Assembly: GCF_012726295.1 (NCBI RefSeq)
Contig: NZ_JABAOB010000001.1
Span: 1,426,001-1,490,000 of the forward strand
Direction: 5' to 3'
Length of the DNA: 64,000 nt
Source of the DNA: Chitinophaga sp. Ak27
Lineage (GTDB): Bacteria > Bacteroidota > Bacteroidia > Chitinophagales > Chitinophagaceae
Part shown: positions 52,698-61,297 of the stretch, one piece after another
Layout: each line of letters starts with the position of its first letter
Numbering within the stretch: the stretch's first letter is position 1
Made by a program: the position numbers and the translations under genes
The notes under the pieces: generated by a model
Told to the model about the DNA's origin: nothing
The model's input: only the letters and a program-made list of their open reading frames with translations
The model's database searches: none

Positions 52698-54605
52698 ATG
52701 GATTATTTCAAAAAGCAGCTTGATTTGCTCAAAACAGAGCGGGAAGTAGACCGGAAATCTTATCAGCAAATGACCGAAAGCACGTCTGTAGCCGAACGCA
52801 GGGCAAATGGGCTAAGCTGGTATCCTATTGCCATCAGGGGGTCTGAAATGAGCCGGGGCGACTATCTCACCGTTGAAATAGAGCGCACCACCCACCAGGA
52901 TATTCCGCATCAACTTCGTTTTGGCGCATCTGCCGTGCTGTTTTCCAATCATAATCGCAAGGACGACCATTTAGACGGTACCATCTCCTACCAGAGCGGC
53001 AACCGCCTGAAAATCACCTTACGCACCGATGAGTTACCCGATTGGGCCAACGACGGCAAACTGGGTATCGACCTGCTATTTGACGATAATAGTTATGATG
53101 AAATGCAGTCTGCCCTTAAACAGGCGGATGCTTTGCCTGACAAGGACCCCAGCGCACGCCTGGTAAAAATCCTCACCGGGGAAACGGCGCCGGCTTTTCA
53201 TACCAACCTGCCGGCTTATACCAATCCTGCATTGAATGCTTCCCAACAGGCAGCGGTTCAAAAAATATTGACGGCCAATGACCTGGCGATCGTGCATGGC
53301 CCTCCCGGCACTGGTAAAACCACTACGCTGGTACAGGCCATTAAGGCGCTTATCCGCCAGGATGGCCGGCAGATACTGGTAGTAGCCCCCAGCAACACCG
53401 CTGTTGACCTGCTCAGCGAAAAGTTGTCGGATGAGGGACTCAATGTATTACGGGTAGGCAACCCTGCCCGGGTATCGGAGCGACTCATGTCGCTCACACT
53501 CGATAGCAAAATATCGGAGCACCCCAGTGTGAAGGAAATTAAGCGCCTGAAAAAACAAGCCAACGAATTCAGGGACATGGCCCACAAATACAAGCGCAAT
53601 TTTGGGAAGGCAGAAAGAGAACAACGCAAAGCCCTGTTTGACGAAGCCCGCAAAATTATGAAGGAAGTCGGTAATACCGAACAATATATCATAGACGACC
53701 TCATTGCCAAAGCGCAGGTGATCACTGCTACCCTGGTGGGTGCTAACCACTATACCGTAAAAAGTCAGCGCTATCATACCGTGGTAATCGATGAAGCAGG
53801 ACAAGCACTGGAGCCAGCCTGCTGGATTCCCATCCTGAAAGCACAGAAAGTGGTGCTGGCAGGCGACCATTGCCAGCTATCGCCTACGATTAAATCCGAC
53901 GAAGCGGCACGGAAAGGACTAAGTACCACCCTGCTGGAAAAGTGCACCGCCTTATACCCCGAAAGCGTAACCCTGCTGGAAGAGCAGTATCGCATGCACG
54001 AAACCATTATGGGATATTCTTCCCGTATTTTCTACGGAGATAAACTGAAAGCACATGCTTCCGTGGCCAGCCATCTGCTGTTTTCGGAAGACAGCCCGCT
54101 ATCGTTTGTAGATACTGCCGGTTGTGGTTTTGATGAAAAGCTGGAAGGCACCAGTACCACCAACCCGGAAGAAGCCGTGTTCCTGTTTAAACACCTCACC
54201 CAGCTGGTAGTCTCACTGGGGATGCATTACCAGCCGAAAGATTTTCCTACGGTGGCAGTTATTTCTCCCTATAAACAACAAATACAATTACTGAAAGAAC
54301 AGCTACAGCACTCACCGGCGCTGCAACCCTATGCTGATAAAATATCCGTAAATACCATCGACAGTTTCCAGGGACAGGAGCGGGATATTGTATACATCAG
54401 TATGACCAGGAGCAATACGGAAAACAATATCGGCTTTTTGTCGGATACCCGTCGCATGAACGTTGCCATGACCCGTGCCCGTAAGAAGCTGGTGGTAATA
54501 GGTGATAGTGGCACCCTGTCGGGGTTTGGATTTTATGCCAGCTTTATCAGCTATGCAGAAAGTAAAAACGCTTACCAGAGTGCCTGGGAGTTTATGGACA
54601 TCTAG
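52698..54605 (+). CDS. Upf1/IGHMBP2-like superfamily 1B helicase
   Basis: This 635-residue protein has an N-terminal beta-barrel-like region (residues 1-160) and a full SF1 core: Walker A GPPGTGKTT (about 202), motif Ia VVAPSNTAVD, Walker B VIDEAGQA (about 362), motif III VLAGDHCQL, motif IV EEQYRMH (about 430), motif V NTIDSFQGQERD and motif VI MTRARKKLVVIG. It unwinds DNA or RNA 5'-3' with ATP. The start at 52698 follows directly on a promoter box. Monocistronic; the biological role in Bacteroidota is unknown. Confidence 0.93.
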   Translation: MDYFKKQLDLLKTEREVDRKSYQQMTESTSVAERRANGLSWYPIAIRGSEMSRGDYLTVEIERTTHQDIPHQLRFGASAVLFSNHNRKDDHLDGTISYQSGNRLKITLRTDELPDWANDGKLGIDLLFDDNSYDEMQSALKQADALPDKDPSARLVKILTGETAPAFHTNLPAYTNPALNASQQAAVQKILTANDLAIVHGPPGTGKTTTLVQAIKALIRQDGRQILVVAPSNTAVDLLSEKLSDEGLNVLRVGNPARVSERLMSLTLDSKISEHPSVKEIKRLKKQANEFRDMAHKYKRNFGKAEREQRKALFDEARKIMKEVGNTEQYIIDDLIAKAQVITATLVGANHYTVKSQRYHTVVIDEAGQALEPACWIPILKAQKVVLAGDHCQLSPTIKSDEAARKGLSTTLLEKCTALYPESVTLLEEQYRMHETIMGYSSRIFYGDKLKAHASVASHLLFSEDSPLSFVDTAGCGFDEKLEGTSTTNPEEAVFLFKHLTQLVVSLGMHYQPKDFPTVAVISPYKQQIQLLKEQLQHSPALQPYADKISVNTIDSFQGQERDIVYISMTRSNTENNIGFLSDTRRMNVAMTRARKKLVVIGDSGTLSGFGFYASFISYAESKNAYQSAWEFMDI

Positions 54606-54616
54606 CCTGGTGGTTA

Positions 54617-55264
54617 CTACGGCTTCAGCAGTTTAAAGGCGTGGTTCCATCTATTCTGCAAGAAGCCTGGTATACACCATAAGATACATAACGGTTCTAT
54701 GGCGCGGGCGGCCACCGCAGTGCCCATGTCTTCCGTTTCCCAGCCGAAGGCCGTCAGTATATCCGTTACCGTTGTTCTGGCAGCGGTATTATTGCCACAA
54801 ATAAACATGGTGGGCTTGCCCCCGGGCAATTGCGGTTTGTACATCAGCGCATTTCCTACGCTATTAAAAGCCTTTACCACGTTGGCTTCGGGGATAAGTC
54901 CCTGAATTTTTTCCATCAGGGAACTGTTCTGCTCTGTAAAAAATTTCAGCACCCCATTTTCGGGCGGAGCGGCTGCAATGGGATTGGTAGTGTCGATCAC
55001 CACTTTACCGGCAAAATTAGACAGGCCCGCCTGTTGCACTGCCGATTCTGCCGCGCTGCCGGCTACACTGAGTACCAGTAACTCGCCAAATTGAGCGGTA
55101 GCCCCGAAGGTGCCGGTTTGGCCTTTCGGATTTTTACTTTTCCAGTTCTTTACTTCTTCTTTGTCCGGGTTCCGGGTGCCCAGCATTACCTCATGTCCTT
55201 CAGCTAAAAATGCGGTGGCCAGCGTTTGTCCCACGGCGCCGGATCCGATAATACCTACTTTCAT
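54617..55264 (-). CDS. NAD(P)-binding F420-dependent-reductase-like protein
   Basis: This 215-residue Rossmann protein begins MKVGIIGSGAVGQTLATAFLAEGHEVMLGTRN, the dinucleotide motif GxGxxG followed by a TRN that favours NADP. It contains VVIDTTNPIA and VVKAFNSVGNALM, typical of the NADPH-F420 oxidoreductase/Fno-like family. In organisms without F420 these act as other small reductases. The ending (LCILWCIPGFLQNRWNHAFKLL) is usual. Converges on the helicase gene with an 11-base gap. Confidence 0.87.
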   Translation of the reverse strand: MKVGIIGSGAVGQTLATAFLAEGHEVMLGTRNPDKEEVKNWKSKNPKGQTGTFGATAQFGELLVLSVAGSAAESAVQQAGLSNFAGKVVIDTTNPIAAAPPENGVLKFFTEQNSSLMEKIQGLIPEANVVKAFNSVGNALMYKPQLPGGKPTMFICGNNTAARTTVTDILTAFGWETEDMGTAVAARAIEPLCILWCIPGFLQNRWNHAFKLLKP

Positions 55265-55400
55265 AGTTGCATTGTTTTTGAAACATTTTTACAAAGTGTG
55301 TTGGTGTTAATACGGGTATTTTGAGCAATGCCGGTCTACCGTGCTACTATCAGGATAATATGTAGCCAGAAGATACGAATTTAGCGTTGATAATTTGCAT

Positions 55401-56318
55401 TTATGGCCAGGCAGCCATTATGCTCCACAGCTGTTTATTAAAAGCAGTACGTTGTTCAAACATAGGAAAATGGCCGGATTCCTGGATCCAGTATAGTTGT
55501 ATGGCTGGGCGGATTACTTTCAGTTCATATGTATAAAACGCCAGTGCATCCTGGGCGCCCGCAATGATACTCACGGGGCCTTTGTAATGAAATAAATTTT
55601 TACTGAGATCGTAATGTGCCCGGTTCAGATCGCTAACCATAAGTTCTTGCATCGTCCCGTTGGGTTTTGCAGCGTAGATCTTCGTCATAAAGCTATCGAT
55701 CAGCGACTTGTTATAAATATAGCCAAGCCGGATAGTCCGGTTATACCGGGCGGAATCTGTGGCTGTACCCTTGCCGGTTGCTATTGTTTTGCCCAATGAA
55801 TCCCACAATGCCAAATCTGTTGTACCCAAATGGGAGCGCAGGTTATTGACATGCGTAGTGAGCAGGTCGGGCGAAAACTTGTAATAACCTGGATTGACCA
55901 GTACCAGTGCACGTACTTTGTCGGGGTACTGTGCGGCGAAGCTCATAGCCAGCATAGCGCCCCAGGAATGCCCGTAAAAAATAGCCTGTTTAAGATGCAG
56001 GTGTTGTAACAACCGGTGCAGGTCTTCCACGGCCGATTGCAGGGTAATCGTTGTACTATCAAATGGTACGGGAATCGATAAACCGGTGCCACGTTGTTCC
56101 GGTAAAATGGCGCGGTATTTTTTGCCGAGTTCTATGGCTACTTCTTCCTGCTGCAGGCAGGAGTTGCCGGGACCGCCAGACAAAACAATTACCGGCGCTC
56201 CGGCGCCATAGGTATGAAAGTAAAGATAACCATTCGGGTATTTGAGAGAGTCCAGTTGCTGTGCATGGCCTGTTGCGATAAAGGCCAGCAGCATGGTTAA
56301 CAACGCGGGTATTTTCAT
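55401..56318 (-). CDS. Exported alpha/beta hydrolase, proline-iminopeptidase-like
   Basis: This 305-residue protein has a signal MKIPALLTMLLAFIATGHAQ. The alpha/beta-hydrolase features are clear: oxyanion motif SGGPGNSC, nucleophile elbow GHSWGAM (about residue 117), Asp in the ALVLVNPG/AGAQDAL strand region (about 255) and His in QESGHFPMFEQ (about 283). It resembles S33 prolyl aminopeptidases. It should act in the periplasm on small peptides or esters. Monocistronic. Confidence 0.88.
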   Translation of the reverse strand: MKIPALLTMLLAFIATGHAQQLDSLKYPNGYLYFHTYGAGAPVIVLSGGPGNSCLQQEEVAIELGKKYRAILPEQRGTGLSIPVPFDSTTITLQSAVEDLHRLLQHLHLKQAIFYGHSWGAMLAMSFAAQYPDKVRALVLVNPGYYKFSPDLLTTHVNNLRSHLGTTDLALWDSLGKTIATGKGTATDSARYNRTIRLGYIYNKSLIDSFMTKIYAAKPNGTMQELMVSDLNRAHYDLSKNLFHYKGPVSIIAGAQDALAFYTYELKVIRPAIQLYWIQESGHFPMFEQRTAFNKQLWSIMAAWP

Positions 56319-56441
56319 ATAGATCAGTTTGAAACAATAAGCAGGCTATTAAAATACAGCAATTTCCTGAACTAGCGTGCAGTTATGCGTAAGGCTTTTT
56401 TTATTTGTATCTTGCGGGCTCTTACCTATCATCTGCCTATC

Positions 56442-57077
56442 ATGTTACCAATCAGTCAACTCCTGTTATTTGCGTTTGCCGCGTTACTCATGGTATTAGT
56501 ACCAGGGCCTAATATGATTTATCTGATTTCCCGTTCCATAACGCAGGGCAGGAAAGCGGGGCTGATTTCCCTGGCGGGGGTTGCCTGCGGGTTCCTGTTT
56601 CACATTACGCTGGTATCGTTTGGACTTACAGCCGTATTGCTGGCCGTTCCTTTCGCCTATACCGGGTTGAAGATGGCGGGCAGTCTTTACCTCCTTTACC
56701 TGGCCTGGCAGGCGGTAAAGCCGGGAGGAAAGGGATTATTTGACAACACCCGCACCTTAGCTGCCGATTCTCCTATGAAATTGTTTAGTATGGGGTTATT
56801 TACGAATATGCTTAACCCCAAAGTGGCGGTATTTTATTTGTCGTTTTTCCCCCAGTTTATAAAACCGGCGTATGGGTCGGTACTTGCCCAGAGCTTTATG
56901 CTGGGCATCACCCAGATCAGTGTAAGCATTTCTGTCAATTTTATCATCATATTATTTGCCGCCCGGGTGACGGGCTGGTTTGCGGCCAATCCCCGCTGGG
57001 TGAAAATGCAGAAGTGGTTTATGGCGGGCGTTTTCGGCAGCCTGGCCCTGAAAATGGCGCTGGATAAGGGTAAATAA
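56442..57077 (+). CDS. LysE/RhtB-family amino-acid exporter
   Basis: This 211-residue inner-membrane protein has six hydrophobic segments and the family signature LVPGPNMIYLISRSITQGRKAGLISLAG near its start, then LKMAGSLYLLYLAWQA and FTNMLNPKVAVFYLSFFPQF. The ATG at 56442 gives the usual length and opens with the first helix; an ATG at 56385 adds a poor leader. Exports amino acids or related small molecules; which one is unknown. Confidence 0.92.
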   Translation: MLPISQLLLFAFAALLMVLVPGPNMIYLISRSITQGRKAGLISLAGVACGFLFHITLVSFGLTAVLLAVPFAYTGLKMAGSLYLLYLAWQAVKPGGKGLFDNTRTLAADSPMKLFSMGLFTNMLNPKVAVFYLSFFPQFIKPAYGSVLAQSFMLGITQISVSISVNFIIILFAARVTGWFAANPRWVKMQKWFMAGVFGSLALKMALDKGK

Positions 57078-57183
57078 TTCCTTGCCGGGAGCTTAAAACG
57101 GGGTATCTTTGCGCTTTTTTACCGCAAAATAGATGGTAGCCGGTTCCTGGTGATCAGCCTGTTTATTTTTGAACCCATATGTG

Positions 57184-57633
57184 ATGAGTAAAATAGTTGA
57201 TTACCGGAAGTTGCTGGGCGTGACCAAAACAACCGAGTTAAAAGAATTAAAAAGCATTTACAGGAACCTGATGAAGGAACTGCATCCTGATAAGTTAGTA
57301 GACTTTGAAGAGGAGCAAAAGCTGGAAGCAGAGGCCAAGAGCAAAGCAGTGATAGAAGCCTACCATTTCCTGGTAAGCATTGCTCCTGAAACCATTGCTG
57401 CTGCGTTACCACAGTATACCGAAACTATCTCCGCCTCTACTGTTGTGGATTTCAGTTACGAGAAACAAACCCTGCAATTGAATTTCCAGGATGGTAGCAG
57501 CTATGAATACCTCGACGTACCCAAAGCCTTGTATGTGAAGTTGATTAACTCCGATACGCCGGGCAGGTTTTGCCGCCGGCATATTTACCATGAGTTTGTG
57601 TATCGCCGGGTAAGTAAAGCGATGGAGGCTTAA
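57184..57633 (+). CDS. J-domain protein fused to a KTSC domain
   Basis: This 149-residue protein has a J-domain at residues 4-68 (DYRKLLGV, the HPDK motif in LHPDKLVDFEEE) and a KTSC domain at 85-145 (STVVDFSYEKQTLQLNFQDGSSYEYLDVP, SDTPGRFCRRHIYHEFVYRRV). J-domains stimulate Hsp70 ATPase; KTSC is a small beta domain named for its presence in a lysyl-tRNA synthetase. The combination suggests a client-recruiting cochaperone. The start at 57184 (MSKIVDYRK) is preferred to one five codons upstream. It lies 130 bases left of the tRNA-Leu and is the last backbone-like gene. Confidence 0.88.
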   Translation: MSKIVDYRKLLGVTKTTELKELKSIYRNLMKELHPDKLVDFEEEQKLEAEAKSKAVIEAYHFLVSIAPETIAAALPQYTETISASTVVDFSYEKQTLQLNFQDGSSYEYLDVPKALYVKLINSDTPGRFCRRHIYHEFVYRRVSKAMEA

Positions 57634-57708
57634 ACGCATTATCAGCAAGGGGTTCCATTATATTTTTCGGCAGCAACGTCAATAAAATCGCAGAAATCTA
57701 AAAAAAAA

Positions 57709-57739
57709 TTTGGCGAAATGCTTTGTCTGCTTATCTTTG
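57709..57739 (+). promoter_or_regulatory. Promoter of the tRNA-Leu gene
   Basis: TTTG at 57709-57712, 19 bases, TATCTTTG at 57732-57739. Both elements and the spacing fit the Bacteroidota promoter model. Transcription should start near 57745, shortly before the tRNA 5' end at 57763. Confidence 0.7.
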
Positions 57740-57762
57740 CAACCCCTGACACAATATCAGTT

Positions 57763-57846
57763 GCCCAGATGGCGAAATTGGTAGACGCACTGTGTTCAGG
57801 TCGCAGCGCCTGCAAGGGTGTGCTGGTTCGAATCCAGTTCTGGGCA
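57763..57846 (+). tRNA. tRNA-Leu (anticodon CAG)
   Basis: A complete class II tRNA: acceptor GCCCAGA (57763-57769) pairs with TCTGGGC (57839-57845); D-arm GCG...CGC with AAATTGGTAGA; anticodon stem CTGTG/CGCAG with loop TTCAGGT, so anticodon CAG; a long variable arm (CGCCTGCAAGGGTGT) as expected for leucine; T-arm GCTGG-TTCGAAT-CCAGT; discriminator A. CCA is not fully encoded (CA only follows). Its 3' end is duplicated at 2775-2793, and integrase-like remains lie right behind it, so it is an integration site. Confidence 0.95.
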
Positions 57847-57851
57847 CATAT

Positions 57852-57882
57852 AAGCCTTGTAAGTCATTGATTTACAAGGCTT
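57852..57882 (+). terminator. Terminator of the tRNA-Leu gene
   Basis: AAGCCTTGTAA (57852-57862) pairs with TTACAAGGCTT (57872-57882), then TTTT. Confidence 0.85.
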
Positions 57883-57892
57883 TTTTATTTAG

Positions 57893-57970
57893 TGCGTGTC
57901 AAATTTTTCCGCTTTTTTACACCTTTTCCCACCCATTCTGACACGCAAATGACACGCACTATGACACGCA
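57893..57970. repeat. Repeats TGACACGCA, likely integrase arm-binding sites
   Basis: TGACACGCA occurs three times in direct order (57939, 57950, 57962; 11-12 bases apart) and once inverted as TGCGTGTCA (57893). An outer pair TTTTTCCGC (57904-57912) and GCGGAAAAA (57977-57985) is inverted too. Helical-turn spacing beside a tRNA and an integrase relic fits arm-type sites. A 125-codon frame over this stretch (57892-58269) has no protein character and is not called. Confidence 0.6.
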
Positions 57971-58265
57971 CTTTAGGCGGAAAAAAGCAGGAATATCACC
58001 TGCATTTTTATCACTTTTTACCTCGAAAAAATCGCACCTGGGCAAGGCTTTTAAACCCTGTCAGGCTGTCACTGACTGCAAGACCTAATGATCTTTTTAA
58101 ATGGCTAAGGGTAAGAAGATTTCTAAAAAATATTTCCTGCCGCTTTTTCACACATCTTCACACAAACCCTTCAACCCCGCTATGGAGGAGCATTTTCTAC
58201 CTCCTTCATAACGGTTGCGGTACAACGTTTGAGGCATATTTCTTAACCCTTAAATGTGTTGAACG

Positions 58266-58877
58266 ATGAGATTTATAAAGAGACCCAATCGGACCGGGGA
58301 CAAAATTATGTTTCATTATGACTTGGGGAGGGGGGCCGGACAGAGACCATCTACTGGTTTATTCATTTATGCCCATCCAAAATCTCCAACGGAAAAGAAT
58401 TACAATAAAGAAACTCTGGCCATCCTGGAAATCAAGAAGGGACAGGCTATTGTAGAAGCACAGGCAATAGGAACAGGATATATACCGAATCATAAAGTCA
58501 AACGAAACTTCCTGGATTATTATAAAGAGTATGTCGAAAACAATAAACGGCAGGGCAGCAGGCATCTAATCTGCTGCTTCACAAAATTCAAAAAGTACGT
58601 CAGGCGCGAATTTGTTTCACCAGTGGAGGTGACGTATGATTTCTGCTTTCGATTCAGGCGATACTTACTAGATTGTCTTACTGGTGAAACTCCGCAAAAT
58701 TATTATGCGACGTTCAAAAATATGGTTAAGTATGACATGTCTCGCGTGATAGTCCTGTATTTGATAGTTAAAAGTATCATAACTAAAGGGAATTTCGCAT
58801 TCGATCAAACCATCGGGAACGACTTTATTCAGGAAAAGGGAAAAATTTTTATTAGGGCCAGAAAGAACCTGCTTTAA
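58266..58877 (+). pseudogene. Truncated tyrosine integrase (arm-binding and core-binding domains only)
   Basis: The 203 residues contain an arm-type DNA-binding part (FHYDLGRGAGQRPSTGLFIYAHPKSPTEKNYN, then ILEIKKGQAIVEAQAIGTGYI) and a helical core-binding domain (NFLDYYKEYVENNKRQGSRHLICCFTKFKKYV, YDFCFRFRRYLLDCLTGETPQNYYATFKNMVKY). Full-length relatives have about 400 residues; the catalytic domain with R, HxxR and Y is missing after residue 160, where the sequence also drifts. It cannot recombine DNA, but could still bind sites. It lies 420 bases behind the tRNA-Leu, the usual place of an integrase. Confidence 0.8.
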
Positions 58878-59524
58878 GTAAAAAGGAACATTAAATTAAA
58901 TCCTATCCTTTGCAGTTCTTTTAGATACTGTTCATACTTTCCGGAAAGCTGGTAATAACAAAAATAATGGCCTTCCCCAGTCAATGACTCTGTTGAATAC
59001 AGCTGTGATCGGATATATTGTTTTCGTTGTTCGTTTAGCGATGGATCGTGCCATGCAGTATGGGACCAGTACTTTATTCTTAAAAGGTTTTGTTGAAGAA
59101 TTCCTTCGGCAGTCCCATTAGCTCCTAGTCCTCCAAGTCTTTCAAGCACTGTTCTACAGGATTGGTTTTCTTCGCAGGAAGCTAACAATGGAATCATTTC
59201 TTTCCAGTTAATGTCTTCCATATCGCTATCCAGTTCCCTGAGGTCAATATCATTGATGATATCTTGGGTTATTTCTATTTCCCTGATAAATGTTCCATTA
59301 TAATTTTCTAAGCTATAGATTCCAGTAACCGTATCACGACGGCACCGTAGGCGGAGCTCAAGAGTGCCATCCGGAAACGAAGACTCATGAGAAAGTGTAA
59401 AATACGGAATTCTGCAATATGCAAAAAAGTTAACCTGTTCTATTAAAATAGGATCATCGCATTCAAGCTGTTCTAACGAACGAATAAGCGGTTTTAATGA
59501 TTGTTCTTCCATAACTACCCTCAC
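58874..59524 (-). CDS. Hypothetical protein, 216 residues
   Basis: This is a soluble protein with an acidic middle (DIDLRELDSDMEDINWKEM), and ends YEQYLKELQRIGFNLMFLFT. No motif or family is recognised. The stop overlaps the end of the integrase remnant, which converges on it. Starts MRVV and MEEQ (four codons apart) are possible. It belongs to a series of minus-strand unknown genes behind the tRNA, consistent with mobile-element cargo. Confidence 0.6.
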   Translation of the reverse strand: MRVVMEEQSLKPLIRSLEQLECDDPILIEQVNFFAYCRIPYFTLSHESSFPDGTLELRLRCRRDTVTGIYSLENYNGTFIREIEITQDIINDIDLRELDSDMEDINWKEMIPLLASCEENQSCRTVLERLGGLGANGTAEGILQQNLLRIKYWSHTAWHDPSLNEQRKQYIRSQLYSTESLTGEGHYFCYYQLSGKYEQYLKELQRIGFNLMFLFT

Positions 59525-59577
59525 CTCTTAACATTTGAGAAAATAACTAACCCCAAGTTGGGTCTATTGACGCCCAA

Positions 59578-59871
59578 TTACGGATGATTCCCCCGTCGTT
59601 TCTTTTTAGGTGAAACAGTAGATGAAATTGGTTTTACATACTGCCACTTATTAAGTCCAGCGGATGTTAATATATATTCAGGGACATTGGTATTTAAAAG
59701 AATATTATCACCTCTTAATTCCGGTACAACATATTTTCTAAGCATCTTCTCCATCATTAATGCGCCATTAGGTGACGAAAGTATTTGTGCAAAAGGAACC
59801 TTAAAGGCTATCATGAAATAATTGACTCCGGGTATGCCGATAAGGAAATTCTTCTCCATTTTTTTCAACAT
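59578..59871 (-). CDS. Hypothetical protein, 97 residues
   Basis: This small soluble protein has LIGIPGVNYFMIAFKVPFAQIL near the start and a basic end (SPKKKRRGNHP). Its first codons overlap the end of the next upstream gene (59865-60188), so the two are translated together; a second start at 59859 (MEKNFL) would leave a 5-base gap instead. Not recognised. Confidence 0.6.
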   Translation of the reverse strand: MLKKMEKNFLIGIPGVNYFMIAFKVPFAQILSSPNGALMMEKMLRKYVVPELRGDNILLNTNVPEYILTSAGLNKWQYVKPISSTVSPKKKRRGNHP

Positions 59872-60188
59872 CTTAGTTTCCTCCTGGCAACAAGGTTTTT
59901 TTCCACAATTTGTTGTAGGAATAAGTCAAGGTCCAGGGCTACAGTCTCAATGCTATCCGCCATATCGGGATACACCTTGACCGGAGGCTGAAACCGGCAC
60001 CATGCGAATGCCTGATTAAATTTATCTATTTGCAGAGGATCAATAATACCATACTCCAGTCCGCCGCCAAATCCATTATCTGTAACAGTACAAATCCTTA
60101 TGTCGTCAATGTATAGATTTGCGGAGAAAGCATTCCACGATCCAGAAAGAGTATGAGCGTGATGTATGTTCTTTAGTTCAATTTTCAT
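59865..60188 (-). CDS. Hypothetical protein, 107 residues
   Basis: This 107-residue soluble protein carries SANLYIDDIRICTVTDNGFGGGLEYGI, a beta-hairpin-like segment I have a vague memory of from Bacteroidota plasmid and phage proteins but cannot name. The rest is helical. It heads a two-gene unit with the 97-residue protein. The function is unknown. Confidence 0.62.
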   Translation of the reverse strand: MKIELKNIHHAHTLSGSWNAFSANLYIDDIRICTVTDNGFGGGLEYGIIDPLQIDKFNQAFAWCRFQPPVKVYPDMADSIETVALDLDLFLQQIVEKNLVARRKLRC

Positions 60189-60280
60189 ACATTATACATT
60201 TTCTTAAAAAGTGATTTAAGGTACCGTAACCATCATCCCCAGGCCCTATAGACAAATTTCTACTTTAAATATGTGTGGGA

Positions 60281-60700
60281 CTAACAACCGCGTATTATGT
60301 CCTTTTTCGTTTTTAATACCTTGCATTCCTGGTCCATTTCAAGATACTCTCGATGTTTCTGACAAAACTTAATCACTTCCCGTTCCCTCTTTATACAGGC
60401 TAAGTAAAAAATTCTGGCTTCCTGCCTGACTTCCGATTGTAGCGCAAAAGAATAGGTATTATCACCTAATCTTTGCTTTAATAGTTTAATTGCATTATGA
60501 GACTCCCGTATCCGCGTTTGGAGATAATAAAGGCTTTTATACTTTTGGCCTTTCAGCCGGCTTCTTAATTTATCCAGCTGCCCGCTATATCTGTTCAGAA
60601 TATTTCCATTTAAAAAATCCGCATCCTCAAGGGGCTTACTTTCCGTAATAGCCGCCATTCTTAACTCTACCCGGGATATATTGTTTAGGGCGGTTCTCAT
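60281..60700 (-). CDS. Hypothetical helical protein, 139 residues
   Basis: I placed the start at ATG 60700 (MRTALNNISRVELRMAA), because the frame upstream (to a TTG at 60775) overlaps the methyltransferase relic. The protein is almost entirely charged helix (LDKLRSRLKGQKYKSLYYLQTRIRESHNAIKLLKQRL), likely a coiled coil, with Cys near the end. Not recognised. A phage- or plasmid-type small helical protein is likely. Confidence 0.5.
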   Translation of the reverse strand: MRTALNNISRVELRMAAITESKPLEDADFLNGNILNRYSGQLDKLRSRLKGQKYKSLYYLQTRIRESHNAIKLLKQRLGDNTYSFALQSEVRQEARIFYLACIKREREVIKFCQKHREYLEMDQECKVLKTKKDIIRGC

Positions 60701-61036
60701 TTCCTGGTGACGCTCCAAGATAAAAGGTCTTCTGTAGCCTTTATTTCCGCGGTCCTGGAAGCCAGCTTCTGCCAACTTGGATTCCAGTTAATGACAGAGC
60801 AAATCGTATTCTTTGGCAAACGTTTAAGTAATAAAGCCAAAAACGTTCTCAAGCACTGCCCATCCCGGCCTGACTGCTTCCACAACATCCAACAATACTT
60901 CCTTGAGAGGTTCAGATCCAATTCTACTTCCTGCCACCGAATATTTCTGACAGGGCCAGCCGCACCATTCTGCTGCAAGGTCGAAGCCGCCGATTCCACT
61001 GAATAAAGAGCCGTGAAGGACTATTTCCTTTCTCAT
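60701..61036 (-). pseudogene. Relic of a C5 cytosine DNA methyltransferase
   Basis: The minus strand starts MRKEIVLHGSLFSGIGGFDLAAEWCGW, which is motif I (SAM-binding FSGIGG) of cytosine-C5 methyltransferases. About ten residues later follows VEAVRPGWAVLENVFGF, which resembles motif IV (ENV). In a working enzyme some 50-80 residues, including the catalytic PCQ loop, lie between them, so there is an internal deletion. After FGFIT comes a stop; further homology in another frame is doubtful. Confidence 0.7.
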
Positions 61037-61297
61037 GCCTAATTGTCGTCATAAATAAAAAATACAGATGTTATGGTTTGTGCTTTAATTTCAGGTACAA
61101 TAGTCACTCAGTGGAGATAATAAATATATATATACCGTATTACTGAATAAAAATATTTTCTTAGACCATAAGAATAATATTCTGAATAAAAAAGAGAGAA
61201 AGTGGTTCCATTATCGAATAGTACGCCTTAATTTCAAAGCATTACCTAACACTCCTACATTGATCTTCCCATGGAAATTTAAAAGGGGATCATAATA
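61037..61297. other. AT-rich gap
   Basis: No gene, hairpin or repeat of note in these 260 bases. Confidence 0.4.

Noticed and set aside
57939..57970. Short evenly spaced repeats considered as a CRISPR array
   Set aside because: Repeat units of 9 bases with 2-3 bases between them are far too short, and no cas gene is present.
57892..58269. Open frame of 125 codons over the TGACACGCA repeats
   Set aside because: Composition is not protein-like (runs of F, H, R and T from the repeats), and the repeats explain the sequence better.
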